Assembly: GCA_010093685.1 (NCBI GenBank)
Contig: MU006217.1
Span: 2,091,644-2,155,643, forward strand
Source of the DNA: Ophiobolus disseminans
Lineage: Eukaryota > Ascomycota > Dothideomycetes > Pleosporales > Phaeosphaeriaceae
Length of the DNA: 64,000 bases
Reading direction: 5' to 3'
Positions 58,571-64,000 of the stretch are shown in pieces (the first letter of the stretch is position 1; the number at the start of each line of letters is the position of its first letter). Made by a program: the position numbers and the translations under genes. A model generated the notes under the pieces. The model was not told the DNA's origin, ran no database searches, and saw only the letters and a list, made by a program, of their open reading frames with translations.

Positions 58571-59680
58571 ATGCTTCGACTATTCTCACGTAAAATTCCT
58601 GCAGCTACATTGACGCTGCGAACCCAATTTCGCCATATTCTGCGCACCCCGTATCAAATCGTCAGAAACATGGGCGAGGGCAAGGCTTCCAATGAGCAAC
58701 TCAAAGGCTCCAAGCTTTTTGATGTCTCTCACGTGACTGCTCTCGTTACTGGCGGTGGAACTGGTATTGGATTAATGATTACACAAGCGCTCGTTGCCAA
58801 TGGTGCCAAGGTTTATATCACGAGCAGACGAGAGGAGGTCTTAAAGAAGACCGACGAGCTATACGACAGCGGCCCAGGACAAATCATTCCTCTTCAAGGA
58901 GACGTCAGGTATGTGTTCTCTCTACATCAAGCACTACATCTACTAAGATATCGATAGTGACAAGGAGGACGTAGCACGCCTCTACAAAGAGCTTTCTGAG
59001 AAGGAGCCAAAGGGCATCCAACTCCTCGTCAACAACGCCGGTATCGCTCGCGACGACTCCACTAAGTTCTCTACCGCCGGCCAACCGAACATGGACGACG
59101 CCGAGTCAATCTCCCAGCACTTTCTCAAGTCAGAGCCTGAGTCGTGGGCTGACACCTTCCGCACCAACGTCGGCAGTATCTTCTGGATGAGCATGACCTT
59201 CCTACCACTGCTCGCCAAGGGCAAGGACGTCACACCCGGTTACACCAGTCAGGTCATCAACGTCAGCAGTATCTCAGGCTACATGAAGGGCAGCAGCAAC
59301 GGTCAGTTTGCGTACGCAAGCTCGAAGGCTGCAGCGACGCATTTGTCACGAATGTTGGCCACGACCTTCGTTGGCACGAAAGTCCGCGTCAACACCATCG
59401 CGCCTGGAGTCTTCCCCAGTGAGGTATGTTGATGCTCATTCATTCACGACGACAATGCCTCGATACTGACTATATTCAGATGACTACGGGCTCTTCGGAC
59501 GAGGACAACAAGTCTGTCATCAAGTCTAAGATGTCGAACCCTGCCGGCCGTCCAGGCAAGGATACCGATATGGCCGCTACAGTTCTCTTTTTGGTGGGTC
59601 CAGGGGGTGTCTTCTACAACGAGCAGGTCTTGTATCCAGATGGCGGTAACACGCTTACTCAGCCTGCTGCGAGGGCGTAA
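58571..59680 (+). CDS. Short-chain dehydrogenase/reductase (SDR), RhlG-like
   Basis: NAD(P)-dependent reductase, possibly 3-oxoacyl type. Exons 58571-58908, 58958-59423 and 59480-59680 join in phase (introns 49 and 56 bp), 334 residues. Cofactor loop TGGGTGIG (60-67), structural NNAG (138-141), catalytic Ser near 217 (INVSSISG), Tyr232 and Lys236 in YASSK, and TIAPGVFPSE after it. Residues 1-34 are Arg-rich and lack acids (MLRLFSRKIPAATLTLRTQF), which resembles a mitochondrial targeting sequence; an internal Met34 (MGEGKASNE) is an alternative start. Substrate unknown. Neighbours are a dead P450 and receptor genes. Confidence 0.9.
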
Positions 59681-60522
59681 GAGCGCTTGGGCGTTGTTTG
59701 ACACCCCATGATTGCTCCACTACTGTCGTAGCAAAATGAAGTAAAAGATATCTCAGGATGCATATCGCCAGTCGTGAAGGATGGAGTGCTTGATCAGTGG
59801 GGCAAGTAGCATATGCACCTACCATGGCAAAAAGATGTCGTGCTCACACTCACGCTTCGCATCTCGTGGAGGAAACAAAAAATGTCAAAAAGAAAGATGT
59901 TGTGACCTAACCAGGGGTCGCTGTAACGTATTAGTCAAGATTCGAACGAAGCATGTTCCGATGATGTTACTTACAACCTGGAATCTCTTGATTACTGCGA
60001 AATCGTAGTCAAGCGCCTTGCCATTGGGCCATTAGGCCTTCGATGACGTTTTGCAAAGTTGCACCGCTTCTATACCCAGCAAAAGAGTGCATCTGGGAAA
60101 CTAGAACGCAAACTTGCTGCTTAGATGTTTTGCGAAGGGTTCGTTGGTGTGCAAGAATTTTCTTTCGGGAGAGTGGGGGCTTTGCAGATGTCGCCGCGGT
60201 GGGGCAACGACTAGCACACCAGACCAGAGCCGCGCGCTTTCTCACCACGCATCGTCAACGCATCGTCAACGCATCGAGTCTACAGCAGTCTGTACAGGCT
60301 TTCCTGATGGTATGGCTTGATTACGATGCTGACTGACTTCAGCGCTTTATCAATCATATGAACGGCACATGTACAATAATCCACCGCGGAACACTACCGC
60401 GGGGCATTACACAACTGCGGCGCATGCCAACATGCCATGATCAAAACATGAGACATACGAGGCCGCCAATTGAAACAGAGCGTTGGGAAGATCTTCCTGA
60501 CAACTGATCTTGCGGGCTATAG
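59681..60522. other. Intergenic
   Basis: No gene. A direct repeat of catcgtcaacg (2.5 copies) lies near 60,250. Confidence 0.45.
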
Positions 60523-62183
60523 TTGAAGAGCTTTCTCCAACTACGCTCGACACATTCATCATCAACTCTGCACCCGCGCCAATGTCTCTTCCAGTTATCC
60601 TGGTTTTCCTTTCTGATCGGGACGTACACGTGGACAGCGTTATTGTTCAAGTACAGGTTGAGAGCGGGTGCTGGCACACCGCGCTCCGTGCCTTACTACA
60701 TACCCGTGATTGCGCACACTGCGACATTTGCGGCCGGTGGTGATGCACTCGCAAACAGTCTCCGGTAGATACTCATGTTATCTCGAGGCATAAAGCATGA
60801 TTGATTGTATCAGGCAACATGCTGTGACCGGAGCTGCAATATGTTTCGAAGGTATCGGATTCAACTTCGTCCTCCTTTCCGGTGCAGACTTCATCCGCAA
60901 AGCCTTGTGTACGAACCACTTTGACTGGAACAAGATCAGCGCGCCGTTATTTGGCAATATTTTGGAGGGCCGAAGAAAGTTGTCGATGCTCTGGCGAAAG
61001 ACGACTCGGGCATTAGCATGAAGCCTTACCCGGGGACTGACGTACATCCTGGTAGGCGATTGATGAGAAAACAAGTCGTGTTCTTTGGAGACGCGTTCTC
61101 GAAGAGTGGTATGGAAGAGATGGTCCCTAGATTTGTGCAGGCTATGGAAGACTAGTGTCAGCGGTCCGAGATCATTGACGAGTGGATGGAGTTGCCGGAT
61201 CTGTATTTGTGGCTACGCGATATCTTGTTTCAATGTGGCGTCGCGTCTATATTCGGGCCTCACATGCTGAGCCTAAATCCTAACCTGAGCAAGGATTTCT
61301 GGGAGTACGATGACAACATCGGATACCTAGTACTTGGGATGCCTAGCTAGATGAAACCAAATGCCAGGAAGTCCCGCGACAACTGTATCGAAGCAATGAA
61401 GCTGTGGAGGCAGCATGCCGTAGAGCATATGGATTCGAGTGTCAAGGACGATGCGGCATGGGATCCTGAGTGGGGTCTCGGAGCGATCAAAAGACGAAAC
61501 AAGCTGGTGGATGCAACCGAGGGGTTATTTGAAGAAGAAGGGAGGGCGAGCATTGATTTAGCGTTGATCTGGTCGTAAGTAGCTTTGTTCCACGTCGTCA
61601 TCTGATAACAGCTTACCAATTGATAATCAGTCTGAACTCAAATGTCATACCGGCCTCGTTCTGGTATCTGACAGAGGTACTGGCATCGAAAGATATCTTC
61701 GAGCGTATTCAGAACGAGATCGAGCACGAATGCGGCCCAGGCATCGCAAGCAGCGGGGAGATGCTGGACCCAGTTCGTCAAATAAACAATGCCTTACTCC
61801 AAGCGGTGTACGCAGAGACACTGCGATTGCACGTCGCGACACTTATCACGCGTACTGTCAAGAAAGGACAAACGGTAAGATCATGGCTGCTGTAGAAGGA
61901 TCAAAACATTATGTTCTCCAGCAATGTTGAACACATGCACCCACAACGGGATGTCCCAAATCATCCTGCGTCTAGGTTCCACCCGAAACGCTTCCTGGCT
62001 CCGGTGAGCGATGATAACAAGTCGAAGGCTTTCTCCCTTGACGGACGCCAGGGCCAATGGATTCCGTTTGGCTTGGGAGAGCGCATGTACCCAGGTCGCC
62101 ATTTCGCGAAGCAAGAGATGGTCGTCAATGCTGCAGTCATACTCAGGGCATTCGAGATTGAACTGATGAGTCCGGAAGAATAG
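60523..62183 (+). pseudogene. Cytochrome P450 pseudogene with heme-ligand Cys replaced
   Basis: Heme-thiolate monooxygenase remnant, CYP7/sterol-hydroxylase-like by its internal motifs (ISMKPYPGTDVHPGRR). Order: membrane anchor (FQLSWFSFLIGTYTW), FEGIGFNFVLLSGADFIRKA, FGGPKKVVDALAKDDSG, WYLTEVLASKDIFERIQNE, AETLRLHVATL and heme loop PFGLGERMYPGRHFAKQEM. Introns at 60765-60813 and 61575-61630 still splice in phase. Lesions: no usable start, a one-base frameshift near 60,940, TAG at 61153 and 61348, TAG at 61893, and in the heme loop Tyr (TAC, 62088-62090) where Cys is required. Without that Cys the heme iron has no thiolate. It is therefore dead, even if read through. Confidence 0.88.
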
Positions 62184-63085
62184 CGACCGAGAAATGATTA
62201 TAGCAGGTATGGGTTTGGAACGCAGCAGGCAAAGGAAAAGGTTGCATTCAAGATACGACGTAGAAAGACAGACAAAGTATGAGAAAAGTATTTCTATATC
62301 TCATTCACTCTACCAGTGCATAGAAATGTAATGTTGAACACGAGCGCTTCGATGTTAAAAGGTCTAGAAGACTTCTGTCGACTTTACGTAGGGTGACGTC
62401 ATTGTTTAACATGGTACCTTCCCATGTTGGGCAAGATATCCCGCTCACTCTACACATGCATTCTGCTCTTCGCACATCCACTATCACATGACCAAAAACC
62501 CACGCCTCAGTGGTAGTCGAGTTTCATGTCGGCTTAAACGTGGCGCGTATGTTGCCAATATCCGCGTCAACCGTTCTCCTGGACCCCGCTGCAGCCGAAT
62601 CACAGACCGCAACGACCCTGACGGCGAAGCGACATTAGATGGTCAAAACCAGTGATTGAGCGCGGTCGACGAAAGGTTCGTTTACTCTTCATGTTGACAT
62701 ACTCATGTCAATAAATGCATTACCTTATGGGATAGTGGTTCCGTGTTTTGTAGGCTACACCGAAGACCTGATTGCAACTTTCATCGCTCCTTTTCCTACT
62801 CCCGATCAAACATACAGTGAGGACCTCAAACTTGGGTGCGTGCCACATGCATGTGGTCGCGCCGTCGGTGGGGTATGGTCACACCACAAGCACATTGGAT
62901 TCTATCCAGCCATTATCCTTTCGGAAACCGAAGCCCTGATGGAGTGCATACCTGTAGGTATGCAAGCCACTACAAGCTCGAACAGATACTGAAGTCCCTA
63001 TAAATCAATGGTCCCACAAACGCGGTGCTTCTTATCAACTACTTGTGTACAGCAATACAACGAACATCACTGCATCAGCATCAGC
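62184..63085. other. Intergenic
   Basis: Contains TGACGTCA at 62394-62401. The frame at 62705-62992 has no motif. Otherwise nothing. Confidence 0.45.
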
Positions 63086-64000
63086 ATGAGCAGCGCATTG
63101 TGGGGCGCTCAAAGCCTCGTCAGCCGCGAAGCTTTCCTCGTAAGCTTCCACATCTGACTAGAAAAGCACAATGGCTGATACTTCAAATTGTAACAGCGAG
63201 TCTCGTGGTCTGGCTTCGGTCTAGCTACGATCTGCATTATAGGTCGACTCGCAACGCGGCTGAAGGTTTTCAAACGGCTATTCATCGACGACTACTCAGT
63301 CCTCCTTGCTTGGTGTTGCAGCCTTATCTTCTCGGTCGTATGGCAAATCCAAAGTGAACATGTATACGCTGCTATCCTTCGCATGATCGGTAGAGTTCCC
63401 ATGGATAGCTCGTACTTGCTCTACTTCAACGACTTTATCATCGTCCAAAGCCCGTCTACCATCTGCCAGAATCTCGGCTTGTGGTTTGTCAAGTTTTCTT
63501 TCATGTTCTTCTTTTGGAAGATGAGCAACCAAATCCGAAAACAACGACTGCTTTGGTGGGCAGTCATGACATATGTTTCAATCACGCTACCGATCGCGCT
63601 AGCTATGGCACCATGGAGTTGTTTTGACAGTCGTCGTGGACTCGTGACACTTGTCGGTAAGTTAGGTAATGTTTAACAGCCCTCCATTCATGTGCTGACT
63701 TCCGGCAGAGCGTTGCAGCAACTCAGACATGGGAAGATTCATCATGGTTGCGTTCAAAGTTCAAGCCGTGTTGGACATCACTACAGAAGTTGCGAGTGAG
63801 TATACCTATGTATAAGCGACCCAAGTCAACTAATCGTGCAGTCCTCACGATACCTTTCACAATTCTTTGGCAAGTCCGTCTAGACTTCCGACGCAAATTC
63901 GGCCTGGGTGCTTTGTTTGCGCTGACCGTATCTATCATACTCTGCGTCATAACTCGCACGATCATCGTTCAAATGACTGCGGTTGGCCCTTACGTGGACA
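63086..64000 (+). CDS. Fungal rhodopsin-fold integral membrane protein, partial at window end
   Basis: Exons 63086-63139, 63197-63656, 63709-63795 and 63842 onward join in phase (introns 57, 52 and 46 bp). The start MSSALWGAQSLVSREAFL is followed by a multi-pass region: WSGFGLATICIIGRLATRL, FIDDYSVLLAWCC, FVKFSFMFFFWKM and later RRKFGLGALFALTVSIIL, typical of the fungal rhodopsin-domain family. It lacks an N-terminal CFEM domain, unlike the receptor at 56-57 kb. The coding region leaves the window while still open, about the sixth or seventh helix. No lesion in the visible part. Confidence 0.82.

Noticed and set aside
7319..62183. UAG reassigned or suppressed as a sense codon
   Set aside because: Intact genes in the same window (copy D, Gfa, CFEM receptor) end in TAG, and two TAA lesions and several frameshifts occur. 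C-to-T type decay is simpler.
1..64000. Transposons, long terminal repeats, tRNA or rRNA genes, CRISPR
   Set aside because: No transposase, reverse transcriptase or integrase motif, no long direct or inverted terminal repeats, and no tRNA- or rRNA-like stretch was seen on reading. A tool-based search could still find short relics.

Overview
The window is nuclear DNA from a filamentous ascomycete (Pezizomycotina), most likely a dothideomycete. The signs are many short GT-AG introns of about 46-80 bp, single-gene transcription units on both strands, and fungal families such as a CFEM/PTH11-type receptor, rhodopsin-fold membrane proteins, HET and F-box genes, a GA4-desaturase/AsaB-like enzyme, a Gfa enzyme and a large family with an ELRNRIY motif. 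No rRNA, tRNA, CRISPR array or intact transposon was seen. Gene models were assembled by eye from reading frames, splice sites and family motifs. No database search was possible.

Layout. 0-6 kb: an NLR-like fragment at the edge, a secreted carboxylesterase, a secreted DUF3237 protein and a proline-rich protein with a C-terminal PPxY. 7-16 kb: a graveyard holding a HET gene, an F-box gene and three ELRNRIY copies (A-C), all broken. 16-26 kb: one giant, low-complexity acidic/proline-rich gene of about 2,971 codons. 27-38 kb: a CxxC protein split by an in-frame TAG, two orphan genes, a D-amino-acid oxidase, the only intact ELRNRIY copy (D) and a C2-domain protein of Inn1/Fic1 type. 39-51 kb: gene-poor DNA with decayed copies E and F, a Gfa enzyme and several short orphan or decayed genes. 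52-64 kb: a Ser/Thr-rich membrane protein, a GA4-desaturase-like enzyme, a CFEM receptor, an SDR, a dead cytochrome P450 and a second rhodopsin-like membrane protein that runs off the end.

How it fits together. Housekeeping-like genes are intact and spliced, while the accessory classes (nonself recognition, F-box, ELRNRIY family, P450) carry mostly single-base nonsense changes in otherwise preserved frames. Of 17 internal stops logged, 14 are TAG, 2 TAA and 1 TGA. Intact genes end mainly in TGA or TAA, so TAG is skewed toward lesions. The pattern suits CpA-to-TpA decay (RIP-like), seen also in the P450, whose heme-ligand Cys codon reads TAC. The 54-64 kb block looks like a partly decayed metabolic/signalling neighbourhood without a visible backbone synthase.
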